DNA of 64,000 nucleotides. It comes from Vicia villosa. Taxonomy: Eukaryota > Streptophyta > Magnoliopsida > Fabales > Fabaceae. Made by a program: the position numbers and the translations under genes. Position 1 is the stretch's first letter, and each line of letters opens with the position of its first letter. The notes below the pieces were generated by a model, which saw nothing but the letters and a program-made list of their open reading frames with translations, was not told the origin of the DNA and searched no databases. Location: positions 31,583,806-31,647,805 of the forward strand of contig NC_081183.1 of assembly GCF_029867415.1 (NCBI RefSeq), written 5' to 3'. Below are positions 34,461-45,756 of this stretch, piece after piece.

Positions 34461-34847
34461 TTAGTGTCCCTTTTCAATGTCGAGGTTGCAGCGGCCTGTC
34501 GACAAAAATGGTCTCCCAAGAAGGATAGGAGTTTCTTCGTCTTCCGGAATATCCATGATGTGGAAGTCAACAGGGAATACAAACTTATCAACTTCCACTA
34601 GTACATCTTCAGCTACCCCATAGGATTTCTTGACGGTGTGATCAGCGAACCTTAACTGTGTCTTACTTTCACTAATCTTTTCTAATTCAAGCTTTTTGAA
34701 AATGGACAAAGGCATTAAACTCACACTAGATCCAGAATCGAGGAGTACCTTTTTAAATGCTATATTCTTGATAGTGCATGGTATCGCCACTGCCCCAGGG
34801 TCTTTCCTCTTTATTGGATCTTTCTTGCTGTTGAGACTATACCACAC
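34461..34847 (-). pseudogene. Athila-3 aspartic protease
   Basis: A retropepsin of an Athila-type polyprotein, which would process Gag. The frame contains IKRKDPGAVAIPCTIKN, the catalytic LLDSGSSVSLMP, LRFADHTVKKSYGVAEDVLV and PILLGRPFLSTG, all typical of the family. It is out of frame with gag: gag ends at 34,811 while this frame enters through ...YSLNSKKDP, so a one-base shift lies between 34,814 and 34,847. No RT follows. Catalytic residues look intact, but it would not be made as a Gag fusion without frameshifting. Confidence 0.8.
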
Positions 34848-36603
34848 TTCTCCGTTGCAATTTTTGGTTCTCCTCCTAGTGATCTCTTTTTCGCCAACAC
34901 CTCCTTCATAAATTTCTTATACAAAGGCATGTGCTCAAGGGCTTCAAAGAATGGTAGATTTACCTCTAACTTTTTGAACAATTTAGTAAACTTTTCAAAG
35001 TCTTTCTCTCTTGAAACCTTCTTTGTCACTCTGGAGGGGAAAGGTAGTTTTATCACCGGTTCAGCGTCTTTCTTATTTTTTTCTTCAATTGGTTTAACCA
35101 GTGGTACCACAACTTCTGGCTCTTTTGGATTCTCTCTTATTTCCAGATCCACCTCTATTACCATGGGGTCATCTATTTCCTCTTTTTCTTTTTCTTTTTC
35201 AGATTCTGCTACTCTCCTACTTCTTGTAGTAACAGCATTAATCTTCTCTTGGTCTTTCGGATTTTTCACAGTTGAGCTCGGAAGGGTACCTTGTGCCTGT
35301 AGAGTGAGATGCTGTGCTATCTGCCCCACTTGAACTTCCAGATTTTTAATTGAGGCTGAAGTGTTTCTGTGGTTGTTTCTTGTTTCTTCTTGGAACTGAG
35401 AACACTGCCCAGCTAATCTTTCAATTGCCACCTCCCACTCTGCCTTCTGGGTACCTTGTTGTTGTTGATCTTTCCAAGCAAAATTTGGATGATTCTTCCA
35501 CCCTGGATTATAGGTGTTAGAATACGGGTTGTTTTGCCTTAAGAATTTGATTTCTTCAATCTGCTTAGGAGTAGCAAAACAGTACACCGTTTGGTGTGGG
35601 CCATTACAGATTTCACAGCTGACAGGTTGAGCTTGTTGAACTTGAGCCACCTGTTGTTTACCTATATTCATAGCCTTCAATTTCTTTTCAACTTCTGCGG
35701 CTATTGCATCTTCAACCCGAGTTTTAGAAGTCTCTAGCTTGAGATCAATGATTCCTTCCGGTTTGCTAGCACACCTGTCATACAATTCCAAATGCTCATT
35801 TGCAGCTATTGCTTCAATGATTTTGATGATGCCTGAGGCTATTGTGAAATTTGTCGATCCTCCAGCTGCTGTATCAATTAACTGTTTTGTTTTCATTCTG
35901 AGCCCATTGACAAATACTTGCATCTGTTCAGTCTTGTCCATATTGTGAGTGGGACATGCTACTAGAATTCTTTTGAATCTTTTGTATGCATCTCCTAAGG
36001 GCTCACCCTCCTTCTGCTTGAAATTCAGAATGTCATACCTCTTCCTTATAAATACCGAGGCGGGAAAATACTCATTTAAGAAAGCTTTTTCCATCTCTTC
36101 CCATGATGTAATGCTGCCCGCTGGAAGGGAATAAAACCACTCTTTTGCTTCTTCTGCCAAGGTGAATGGAAACATTCTCAGCTTCTTGGCCTCTTCTGTA
36201 TGACCTTCGATTTTTAAAGTTGTACTCATGGTCAGAAACCTCTGTAGGTGCTTGTTTGCATCTTCATTAACCTTTCCGGTGAAAGGCTTTCTTTCGAGCT
36301 GAGTGATGTGCTTGGATGCAATTGAAAATTAGGAACATTCGCCGGTTGGTTGACAATAGTAAGTCTTCCTCCCGGTGTGTTTCTAGCACCATAGTCTCCG
36401 AGAAGTCTCTCTGGTGGTGGTACCTCGCCCATGATCTCTTCTTCACTTTCGGTGTCTGAACCAGAATGAACTGTAATTACTTCTTCCTCAGATTCCAGTT
36501 TAGCTTGACGAGTTTTTCTGCACCTTGCGTGAAAAGTCCTTTCAATTTCTGCGTCAAAAAGAAATTCTGCTGAGGCCTTACCTCGCATAAACAGATTAGA
36601 CAA
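34811..36603 (-). pseudogene. gag: Athila-3 gag
   Basis: Athila-type Gag (Retrotrans_gag). The N-terminal frame (36,603-36,232) holds ERLLGDYGARNTPGGRL and NVPNFQLHPST; the second frame (36,229 leftwards, entering from ~36,310) holds ITQLERKPFTGK, LRMFPFTLAEEAKEWFYSLP, EKAFLNEYFPASVFIRKRYD, FVNGLRMKTKQLIDTAAGGS, a knuckle CEICNGPHQTVYC (~35,610), a glutamine-rich linker and KPFxxR-like basic parts. A one-base deletion near 36,308 separates the frames. With the second shift near the protease the copy cannot make full-length Gag-Pro. Confidence 0.85.
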
Positions 36604-36729
36604 TTATTAGAATGAGGAACAAAAATAAAATAAAAATATTTTTCTTTTTTTTTTTGAAAATAAAATTTTAGTCGCAGAGCAACAAAATTCTAATTGAAAT
36701 AAAACTAAAAACTCTACAATTTTCGGCAG

Positions 36730-36747
36730 TCCCCGGCAACGGCGCCA
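36730..36747 (-). other. Athila-3 primer binding site
   Basis: The minus strand reads TGGCGCCGTTGCCGGGGA, the Asp-tRNA-type site of Athila elements. The same site is at 57,589-57,606. Confidence 0.85.
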
Positions 36748-36753
36748 AAAACT

Positions 36754-38103
36754 TGATCGGAAAAATAGCAAGTGTACTATTTTGCCTCTGTAGTAATAAA
36801 GGGAAAATTCCCCGAATATCGATCTCAAGGACTGCGTGATATTATAGAGTTAGTAGCACTTCAATTAAACAAAAAGCCTTGGGGTTTTGGTTTTTATGAT
36901 TACGAATTAAATTGCACATAAACTTAAAAAGGTTGATTTGGCCAAATATGAGTAACATGCCAGGGTAGGTGTGTGCATTAACATGTAACAATTCTGAACC
37001 CTTATTTCATTAACAAAGTTTAACTTATCAATTACCGGTTCTTAAGGGTATTTGCTCCTAAGTCCTTAGTGGGCAAACCTTTGAACATTGAAATCCTAAT
37101 CCCAAAGTCCTTCGAAATTAGTGATCAAATCAAGTATTATTATAATCAAGAACAATCCGGTTACTATAGGGTATCCCTAGTCCTAGGTGATATCTACTAT
37201 AATATAATGGTATAAAAACCCTAACAATGGAGGTCAATCCTAATTGTCAGTCATAAATCAATCCAGCTGGTCCGACGAGGAAAGCATTAAAAACCTTATA
37301 CCATTAAATTGAATGCAAAAGAGAAATATGTTATTGAAATTCGGAATTCAAAATCATCACAAATGTTAATCAGGGACACCCCCTAGCATTGGGGGGTTTA
37401 GCTACTCATATCATCCAAAGAAATTACAGATATATCAAAGAAAGACATTACAATAGAGATGACGAACTTTGATCTTCAATGGCTTCCGCTCATGAGAGTT
37501 CTCTGTTCTTCTCCAATTGCATAGGCTTCTTCTCTCAATTCTCCAATTCTTCGTGTGGCAAAAAGATCCCTCATTCATCTTGAAAACCCTCCTAAATAGT
37601 GCAGACTCACTTAAGTTGGTTGGAAATCCCAAAAACACCCCTGCTGGCCAACCACTGAACTAAATAATAAAAATCACTGAAATCAGCGTCATCACCCAAC
37701 ACGGGCCGTGTTGAGCAACACGGGCACCTGTGTTGGCCCCCTGTTATGTTTATTTTTATTGTTTGGTCCCAGGATGTGCAACACGGGCCGTGTTGAGCAA
37801 CACGGACACCCGTGTTGCTTCACTGTTTTTCCTTTTTCACAAACTTTGCTTCCAGCTCTCTTCCTGACACGGCCCGTGTTGAGCAACACGGCCACCCGTG
37901 TCAGGCTTCCTGAAACATGTTTTCTGAACTTCCTCGAAACTCCGAGTTTTGCACTGATTTACTCCGATTTCTCCATATGAACCTGAAAACATTAAAACAT
38001 ACAACCAAAGCATAAAATGACGAATAAAGAAATAAACACTCAATAACATAACTTAAAAATACTTAAAAACAACGATAAATATATGTGTGAAAACCACTGA
38101 TCA
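36754..38103 (-). repeat. Athila-3 5' LTR
   Basis: 1,350 bp, same ends as the 3' LTR, about seven substitutions. CTATTTAGG on the minus strand near 37,597-37,605 is a weak TATA-like site. Confidence 0.92.
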
Positions 38104-38451
38104 GTTAATCCTTCCATATAATCTATCAAACCTGCTCTAAGACATATAAGGAGCTCAAAGGAATCATTAGCTCAGGTTAAAATACGATAAAATATGGAAA
38201 ACAAAACTTGAATGCACATGAACATGAAGAGAGCAAAGCATACGTTTATGGCTACTCTAACTGTATCCTATGATCAACACTTACCCCTTGGCACCTTGGG
38301 AGAATAATGGAAGGAATTAGAGGCTCTAACCATGATTTTTTTGAGGCACACGAAAATTATATATTTTTTGAATAATATGAACTTGAAACCCTAGTTCCCT
38401 TGGCAGCTTTTTTCTCCTAATTCCGTCCCCTAGTATTCTGATGGCTTTAGG

Positions 38452-38460
38452 TATATATAG
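38452..38460 (-). promoter_or_regulatory. Candidate TATA box of the Ogre-like LTR
   Basis: The minus strand reads CTATATATAC about 1.3 kb inside the LTR start, followed by CT-rich sequence. This is a plausible core promoter for the Ogre transcript. The position is inferred. Confidence 0.45.
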
Positions 38461-39139
38461 AGGGAGAGACTAGGTCAATTGTTTTTAGAAAGAAATCATG
38501 TGTTAGATAGATTGGAATTTGATTAAAAATATGTATTAGATCTTTCTATTCTTAGTTCAATCTTTTTCCAATCAACTTTATATGATTTGCTTGAGCTTCA
38601 AGGCTGATTTATGATCATAAAATCCAATCCATGCGCCTTTGTTTGATCACTTGATATTTATTTGATTTATTTTGATTTAAATGAATAAATTTCAACTAAA
38701 CAAATAAAAGAAATCCAAGACCATGCACCAACGAAATTCTTTGGTCTTCTAGGTATTTCTTGGGCTTTTGTATGATCCAAAATAAAGTCCCATAATTTAA
38801 TTCATTATTTTTGGCATTTACTTGATTTATTTGCAATTTAAATGAATAAATTTTAAATAAAATAGAAATAAAAATGCCAAAAATATAAGAATGATTTTAT
38901 AGGCCCTTTTATGGATCATATGTGTGATTTTAATCCAAAACTTAAGCCCATTGATTCAAAAACGAAAAATTACTCAATTAGGTTTTCACGCGTTTCTTGA
39001 AAATTGCTCAACTTTATCCATGCATATCTCTCTCAATTTTAATCCCATGAAGATGTTCTTGAACATTTAAGAAATCTCAAAATTTCCACTAAAACCTCCT
39101 TTTGGTTTTGTCTCAATTGAGTTTACCATGTTCAAGTTA

Positions 39140-39545
39140 TGAGCTTTGACCCAAAAGGTGTTTTTGTTGACTTTCAAAAATGACTTATAACCTTTTGATC
39201 AATATCTCTCAAATGAAGCATTTTTAGACTTGGCCTGTGAGAGGCAAAGTTGTAGAGAATTCAATTTCCTTCAAAATGAGATTTAGATGGGAAATTTATA
39301 ATGTTCCATGTGAAAGTTATGGCTGGTCAAAGTTCAGTTGACCTTTAGGTCAAAAAACCCTAATTTAGAAACTTTGAGTTTTATTGATTTCTGAACTCTC
39401 CTTGATGAATCATGATCAATCCTTGATCAAATGATGAATGATACTTCAAAATGAGGATGTTGACCAAAAATCAGGAATTTTGACTGTACTTTGACCACAG
39501 TTGACTTTTAGGTCAAATTAGTCGACTGTTGACCATTTGAGCTGT
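39140..39545 (-). promoter_or_regulatory. Cluster of TTGAC (W-box core) motifs in the Ogre-like U3
   Basis: About eleven TTGAC/GTCAA cores lie within ~400 bp, in both orientations, for example near 39,148, 39,324, 39,342, 39,460-39,515 and 39,530. They are upstream of the candidate TATA box on the minus strand. TTGAC is the core of WRKY factor sites. Binding is not shown. Confidence 0.45.
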
Positions 39546-39792
39546 TGATAGATCAATCTTATCAATCAGAGCTTGAAACTTGGCATGAGGACCCTTTGAA
39601 GTATATGAAGGGCCATGGGATCCATTTTAGGTCTTACAACTTGATTTTACTTTGAGAAATACAAAACCCTAGTTTTGAGGCTGTTGTTTAGGAGAGAGAC
39701 TGCATGCTTCTTTCTTGTGTATCTTTGAGCTTTTGAAAGTCAGATGGACTGAAATATGAATAAATATGATGGGCAAATTCTGGGGTATGACA

Positions 39793-40973
39793 GTAGAGAT
39801 AGGGAGCAGTCTGAGCAAGCCTTGCTGCAGCTTTTCACAAACTAAATGACAGTCAATTTCTAGGTGTTTGGTGCGCTCATGGAACACCGGATTTGAGGTA
39901 ATATGTAGGGCACTCTGGCTGTCACAATATAAAACTGGAAGCTTTGAACAAGAGATTCTAAGTTCTTTCAGCAAGTAAGTCATCCAAATCAATTCACAAG
40001 TAGCAAATGAAAGAGCTATGTATTCAGCTTCGGATGATGATCGTGATATGGTTTGTTGTTTCTTTGCCCTCCATGAGATGAGAGAAGTGCCTAAGAAGAA
40101 GCAATAGCCATAAATAGACTTGCGAGAATCAAGGCAACATGCCCAGTTAGCATCTTAATAGCCAAGAATTTGCAAGTCAGAGGTTTTGGAGAATAGTAAA
40201 CCTCTCCCAAGACAACTCTTTAGATATCACAAAATGCGACAAGCAGCCTGATAGTGAATCATTGTTAGATTATGAAGAAATTGACTAAGCTGCTGCGTAG
40301 CGTATGTGATGTCTGGCCTCGTAGTGTTAAGGTACAAAAGACGACCAATGAGTCTTCTATGGGCGCCAATGTCATCGAAAGGTTTGCCACCATCAGCATG
40401 TAACTTGATTGAAGGGTTAAGAGGAGTAGCTGCAGGTTTTGAACCAATGAGACCTGACTCTTGAAGAAGATCAAGACAGTATTTTCTTTGAGACAAAGTG
40501 ATCCCTTCTTTTGAATGAGCAACCTCGAGTCCTAAAAAATACTTCAACAAACCAAGATCTTTAATGCTAAAATTGGTATCCAAAAAGGCTTTAATTTTGT
40601 CAAATTCTTCCATAGAATTACCAGCCAAAATTATGTCATCTATGTATACCAATATAGCAGTGAATGTGTTGGAAGTATTGAGAGTGAACAAGGAATAATC
40701 AGCAGTGGATTGAATGTATCCTTATTGATTAAGCAAAGCAGTTAGCTTCTCATACCACTTACGACTGGCCTGCTTTAAACCATAAAAACTCTTCAGTAAT
40801 TTGCATACCTGATTTGGTTTATCACAAGAAAGCCCCTCTAGTATGGTCATATATACATCCTCCTGTAAATTCCCATGCAAGAAGGTATTATTTACATCAA
40901 GTTGATGTAACAACCAACCTTTGATGGCAGCAGCAGCTATAAGTGTTCTAACTGCCTCCTTCAGAACTAGCAT
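39793..40973 (-). pseudogene. pol: Copia reverse transcriptase and RNase H fragment
   Basis: RT parts: LLHQLDVNNTFLHGNLQEDV, KLLKSFYGLKQASRKWYEKL, then after a TAA (40,722-40,724) FTAILVYIDDIILAGNS with the catalytic DD, LGLLKYFLGLEVAHSKEG and RRLIGRLLYLNTTRPDITYA. The RNase H end has [20 protein letters not shown] and [13 protein letters not shown], which stops abruptly at the Ogre junction (39,792/39,793). Several stops and shifts; non-functional. Confidence 0.88.
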
Positions 40974-41690
40974 TGTTCACAGAAATGGAATATTGTTTCT
41001 GCATATGGGGTGGAACTCCATGTTTCTTGAAACAATTCTCAACAGTATGATTGGTTTTTGCCACAGAAAGTACAAACACGAGCATCGATTTTATTGAATT
41101 TTGGAGGAAACCTCTTTGAGTCAGCAGCATTTATCAAGGCCTGAGCTTCATCAGTGGGAACTTGAATTGGATTTTGTCTCTCATGTTGAATAACCATGGA
41201 GAAAATCTTATTCAAAGGAGGCAACGGTTCCATTAAAAGGATTTGGGATTTGACCACGGCAAAATTGTCATTTAGACCAGTAAAAAACCTAATAATGTGC
41301 AACAATTTGTGATTTGATCTAGCACTACGCATGGCTTCACATACACATTGAATGCGACAGGTACACATAGGTAAAGACAGATATAGATCAAGCTCTTCCC
41401 ACAAGATTTTCAATTCAGAAAAGAATGAAGTAACAAATTTATCTTCTTGTTTAAGGCTAAAAATTTCTTGTTGTAATTCAAAGATACGAATGAGATCACC
41501 TTGTGAAAAACTTTCTTTAAGATCGTTCCATGCATCAACAACATTTTCAAGAAAGACAATAGATTGAGCAATAGAATCAGAAACAAAATTCATGATCCAA
41601 GAATGTACCAGCATATTACAGCGATTCCAAGCGCGAAACAAAGGATCGAAAGTATCGATCGGAGGAGGAGACTTCCATAAATGAATTCAA
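40960..41690 (-). pseudogene. gag: Copia Gag fragment
   Basis: UBN2-type Gag: FRAWNRCNMLVHSWIMN, VDAWNDLKESFSQGDLIRIF, LQQEIFSLKQEDKFVTSFFS, ELKILWEELDLYLSLP, FFTGLNDNFAVVKSQILLME. The zinc knuckle (CTFCGK...HTVENCFKKHG) is split by a frameshift near 41,055. Downstream it runs into RT without protease or integrase, so an internal deletion joined Gag to RT. Confidence 0.85.
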
Positions 41691-41935
41691 GCTTCAATTT
41701 TCCACCAAGAGCTCTCTTCATGGAACGCGCCTAAGAATGGTAGTTGGAACCGGTAAGCTTCGGAGAAACGGTGACTGAATTGGGACCGTCGCTTGGATGA
41801 ACGAAGTACGGTGAATGAGGATTGGAAAGAGGATATGAAGATTGATTCCTCAGTGGAGCCATGGGAAAGAGGAAGAAGACGATATCAGAGAGTAACGTTT
41901 ACGGAAGAAGGATCAAATGGCGAATGATGCCATAT

Positions 41936-42145
41936 TGAGATGACATAAACTATGCACGTACAAGATGCAATTGGGAAGTGAAAAATAGAAGAAGGAGCCA
42001 ATCTTCATTGATAGGGTGAAAATCAACTCAACCATACAAAAGATTACAAGTTGGCTTATATACAAGTTTGAAAATAAAAAGGCAGGAAAGTATAATTGAG
42101 AGGAGATTAACAAGTTAATCACTCAATTAATCAACTATCTTAACA
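41936..42145 (-). repeat. 5' LTR of the old Copia element
   Basis: In the element's sense it starts TGTTAAGATAG and ends GTCATCTCA (210 bp), with TATATAAGCC as TATA box (42,056-42,063). A degenerate Met-tRNA site (TGGCATCA) adjoins at ~41,922-41,934. Only one copy is in the window, so the ends are inferred. Confidence 0.6.
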
Positions 42146-42631
42146 CTTATTGTTATCAAGAAAGTCTTCAGTAGCTAATGATAAATGACCAATAATAATG
42201 AAACCATCCAAAATACCCACATATTTTAGACTATTTAGCCTGATGACTCCATGATACGAAATATGTGATACTCCATGTTTAACTCTAGTGCAATAGCCTA
42301 AATTAACAACCAATTATATGGACAACAAAATTCTCTTGGTCTCTGGAACATGCCACACATTTCATTTAAGGGACTTACAATCATCTTACATTTTATGTCG
42401 GACCGTGCCAACACTACGAATATTTCAAGACTAATTGTTACCGAGTCTAATGATTTCACCATCTTACAAATTCAAAGTCTCAAAGTATTTTTTTTCCTTG
42501 GAACATGTAATAAGAGTGCGATGATTCAAAGACCCAACTTCTTTTAGTTACCTATCTTGACTCCACTAGTGAATAAACTTTGGACCTGACAAATCAAGCA
42601 TTTGCAACTCCAAGCAATCTCCCTAACCATG
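42146..42631 (-). pseudogene. Decayed Copia protease / pre-integrase remnant
   Basis: Minus-strand frames give degraded versions of a Copia protease region: SWVFESSHSYYMF (protease DSG degraded to ESS), then DGEIIRLGNN, SVGTVRHKM, NVWHVPETKRILLSI, GYCTRVKHGV and VIGHLSLATE-like residues ahead of the integrase. Many stops and at least one frameshift. It is the background into which the small Copia and the solo LTR inserted. Identification rests on the order of several short motifs. Confidence 0.6.
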
Positions 42632-44791
42632 TGTAGCGGGGAAAATCTGAGATCGAAGCCATTATATTGACTCGACTCAATATTTCAGTGAAAGTCGCCA
42701 CCGCGCTTTATTGTTTCCAAAGGAAAAGGGAAAAGAACGAATAAAACCCAAAGTTTGTTTTTTAAAACAAAAAGAAGAGATCTTAGGTACGGGTGTTGCT
42801 TATACAAGGGGAAGGTTTTAAGCACCCCTCATATCTGTGGTACTCCACAGGAACCTTTTTGAAAATCTGTGTCGTGTGTGCTAAAAAAGGGTTTGTTTTA
42901 TTTTTAAAATAAGCTCGGCAAAGCGTTAAGCTTTGGGCCTACATACCTCCTTGGTGCAATGGAGAAGTCAGAGCTAATGTAGTTCCGCTTAAAGGGAAAA
43001 AATGTTTAAAAACGAATAAACACTTTATTGTCGTTAGAGAGAAATACTCAGCCATTGATCTTGAGCATGAGAACAAACGAGTTCTTTGCATCGCTAATGA
43101 AAGAAGGGCTCCAACTCGGATAAAATCAACGAGTATGCCACTAGCTCTCTCACGCGGAAAAGATCTCATTATATCAATCAATTTCAAAATCGTGGGGTAT
43201 AACCACTCGTTTCGACAATTAACAGTGTCTAAACTTTTGGAAAAAAGGGGCCACTAATGGGCAAAAGATATTTGTTAAGAAAAGGTTTTGAAAAGGTTGC
43301 AAACATAAGAATATTTTGAAAAAGGGAGAAGATTTTGAAAATTTAAGAAGTGGATGAGATGAAGAGGCTATCCTATTGCGTAAAATAAAAGCTAAGGAAA
43401 GAAACGGTCTAACCGAAATAAGAAGCCAATACTTGACATTGTGAGTCAAGGTAGATTTCCTTTCCCTTGGAATATCAATACTAAACCAACACATTATCAC
43501 TTGGGGATCCAGATGAATTTATTATCTTAGCACCATTTTGCATTAAGCACATTGAAAATTCTGACAAAAATCGGGCAGAGTAACGGCTGTTTTCGGGTAA
43601 AATCCTTATCTCAATGCCTTGGAATTAACCATAAAGGGCTTTCAAGGAAATACCTGCACATACAAACAGACAATAATCCAATGCCAGACAGACAGAATAA
43701 CAGCAGAGTAACAATATCATAAGGGTCCAGGGGTACTAAGTCCATAAGTCCAAATCTCCAAAATGCTAGGGATAGTAACCAATAGTCCAAAGAGAGCCTT
43801 AAACGTTTTTTAGGTTTTTGTTGTTTATTAGTGTTTTAGCATAAAAGTAAAGTATGGTCCAAGTGGACAAAAGAAAAATAGCGGAAGCATAAACATATGT
43901 CCAAGTGGACAAAGAGAAAATAGCGGAATATAAACGTCCAAATGGACAAAGAGAAAATGACGGAATGTAAATATGATGAAATGATAAAATAAAGCGATAA
44001 AGCGAGAAATATAAAGAGCGGTATAATAAATTGCGGAAATTAAAGTTAGTTGTTAGATGTTAAAGATAACCATCTTGAAACTTGTCAAGTATGTTATCAA
44101 AGTTAGTAATGAAGATCGATGGTGAGTGAAGGATGTACTCGGATTTAAGGTCAACGGAAACTTATCAGAAGCTTGATAAAATCATAGCGACTACACGATA
44201 AATTTCCATAAGTCATAAATCAACCGCATACCATTCTCTTCCATATTTGATCTTTTATCGAGTCAGGACAAATGTAGGAGAACTCTCCATGTATCAAGAT
44301 CATCAATCAAAAGAAATAAGAAGGAGAAGAAGAAATGATCTAGTCTTTATCAAGAATCCATAGAATTCTCAAGATATTAAGACTTTCATCGATCAAAAGA
44401 AAACAAGAAGAAAGAGATAAGAATGGAAACATAAATTGATCTAGTCTTTATCAAGAATCCATAGAATTCTCAAGATGTCAAGACTTTCATCGATCAAAAG
44501 AAAGATAAGATGAAAATAAGAATGGAAACAAATTGATCTAGTCTTCATCAAGAATCCATAGAATTCTCAAGATGTCAAGACTTTCATCGATCAAAAGAAA
44601 GTAAGATGAAAATAAGAATGAAAACATAAAAGATAATCAACTCACACTATCATTAATATCATTCATCCATTTTGGTGGATTAAGTCACTTCAAACCTATC
44701 AACACCCTAGATCCAATGATATTAATGAAGTGGAGGAAGAAGGAAGCCAAAACAAACACAAAAAAGGCAAAAAACCACATTCTGCCTGCTG

Positions 44792-44898
44792 GAAATCGAT
44801 TTCATGCAAGGGGAAATCGATTTCCATAGTGCAGTTTTCAAAAAAAAACAAGTTACGTTCAGTAGGAAATCGATTTCAGCCTTAAGGAAATCGATTTC
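44792..44898 (-). repeat. Four GAAATCGATTTC palindromes (two pairs)
   Basis: Four copies of the 12-bp perfect palindrome GAAATCGATTTC lie in two pairs, downstream of the candidate TATA box in the solo LTR's sense. Confidence 0.88.
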
Positions 44899-45348
44899 CT
44901 CAGTGTAAATTTCAGCAAAAACAGCATTTAAAGGCATGAAACTTGACTTGAACAAATATACAAACACCTTATGATCACACATCAATTGGAGCACGAATTT
45001 TCCATCAAATCACCAACAAATAGCACCAATATAGCATCAAAGATGCATTGAACACAAACAACAAAGAATCACATTGTGATATACAAAAAGGATGAAGAAA
45101 ATTACCAAATCTTGAACAAAACTTAGATCTACTTCAAGAATCACCAACACAAATCTTGATCTCTCAACAATTGAAGAAAAAAGAGTGAAATAGATGGTGG
45201 TTTAGCTCAAAGTTTGTGAGGTTCAAGATGTGACTCACAAACTTTATGAAAGAACAAAGAGCTTTGGTGAATTTGGTAGGGATGAGGAGAGAAATTGCAA
45301 GGGTTTTTTTGGCTCTCCAAGCTTGAGAAATGAGAGAGTAGTGGCCTC

Positions 45349-45356
45349 TATTTATA
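45349..45356 (-). promoter_or_regulatory. TATA box of the solo LTR
   Basis: The minus strand reads TTCTATAAATAGAGG, a strong plant-type TATA box, ~670 bp inside the LTR start. Confidence 0.6.
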
Positions 45357-45578
45357 GAATTGGAGCAAGAGTAGTGGTAGTTTGGTCTTTTTGCATTTGG
45401 TAATTAACTTGTGTTTAATTGGTGATTAAAGTGGTATTTAAATGGTAAAATGAGGTTTAAGTGGGTTTAATGAAGGGATTAATTTTGATGAGGTGGAAAA
45501 TTGGTAAAATGATCAAATAAAAAGGTGCCAAAATGATGTCAAGCTTCCCTCCTTATATTTTTTGAATTTCGCCTTGAG

Positions 45579-45756
45579 GAAATCGATTTCCCCAGGAGTG
45601 AAATCGATTTCACTCTGTTCCAGAAGAGAAATTGGCGCAAAATACACTAGGGAAATCGATTTACCCAGGAGGGAAATCGATTTCATGCTGTCCAGAATGT
45701 GATTTTGTTGATGATTGCTGCAGGGAAATCGATTTACCCAGTAGGGAAATCGATTT
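45579..45756 (-). repeat. Six GAAATCGATTTC palindromes (three pairs)
   Basis: Six copies, two ending TTTA instead of TTTC, as three pairs with ~22-24 bp between starts. They lie upstream of the TATA box in the LTR's sense. Confidence 0.88.

Larger units (their letters stand above)
31661..38103 (-). mobile_element. Athila-3: non-autonomous Athila-like element with gag and protease only
   Basis: Two 1,350-bp LTRs flank 3.7 kb. The target duplication GTTAA is at 31,656-31,660 and 38,104-38,108. The primer site TGGCGCCGTTGCCGGGGA is the Asp-tRNA type used by Athila/Calypso. Gag and an aspartic protease follow, then 1.45 kb without coding content up to the 3' LTR; reverse transcriptase, RNase H, integrase and env-like regions are missing. 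LTRs differ at about seven positions. The copy must have depended on another element's enzymes. Confidence 0.9.
1..39792 (-). mobile_element. Tat/Ogre-like Ty3 LTR retrotransposon, 5' part, split by nested insertions
   Basis: The element reads right to left. Its 5' LTR starts at 39,792 with TGTCATACCCC on the minus strand and ends at 29,297. A primer site, a ~0.7 kb leader and gag follow, and gag runs off the left edge. SIRE-1 (827-28,147) sits inside gag and Athila-3 (31,661-38,103) inside the LTR. Without the insert the LTR is about 4,048 bp, long as in Ogre. The gag type and the GCGACTCTGC primer site, which I associate with Arg-tRNA priming of Ogre, support the Tat lineage. Pol and the 3' LTR lie outside the window. 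The element interrupts an older Copia at 39,793; the likely right target duplication GTAGA (39,793-39,797) cannot be confirmed without the left end. Confidence 0.85.
29297..39792 (-). repeat. 5' LTR of the Ogre-like element, interrupted by Athila-3
   Basis: On the plus strand it begins TGTAATACGG and ends GGGGTATGACA, so it is TG...CA bounded. Athila-3 and its 5-bp target duplication interrupt it; the original LTR is 29,297-31,660 joined to 38,109-39,792, about 4 kb. The left part near the primer site carries a block common in Fabeae Ogre LTRs (29,335-29,470). The right part is the U3 promoter region. No protein is encoded; open frames such as the one near 31,323-31,700 match nothing I know. 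Confidence 0.8.
39793..42145 (-). mobile_element. Old Copia element, 5' half, internally deleted and cut by Ogre
   Basis: Reading right to left: a short LTR (41,936-42,145), Gag, then directly RT and RNase H, cut at 39,792 by the Ogre LTR. Protease and integrase are missing at a junction near 40,960-40,975. The 210-bp LTR and RT type suggest a small Copia such as Ale/Ivana; the lineage is a guess. The remainder with the 3' LTR must lie beyond the Ogre, left of this window. Confidence 0.8.
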
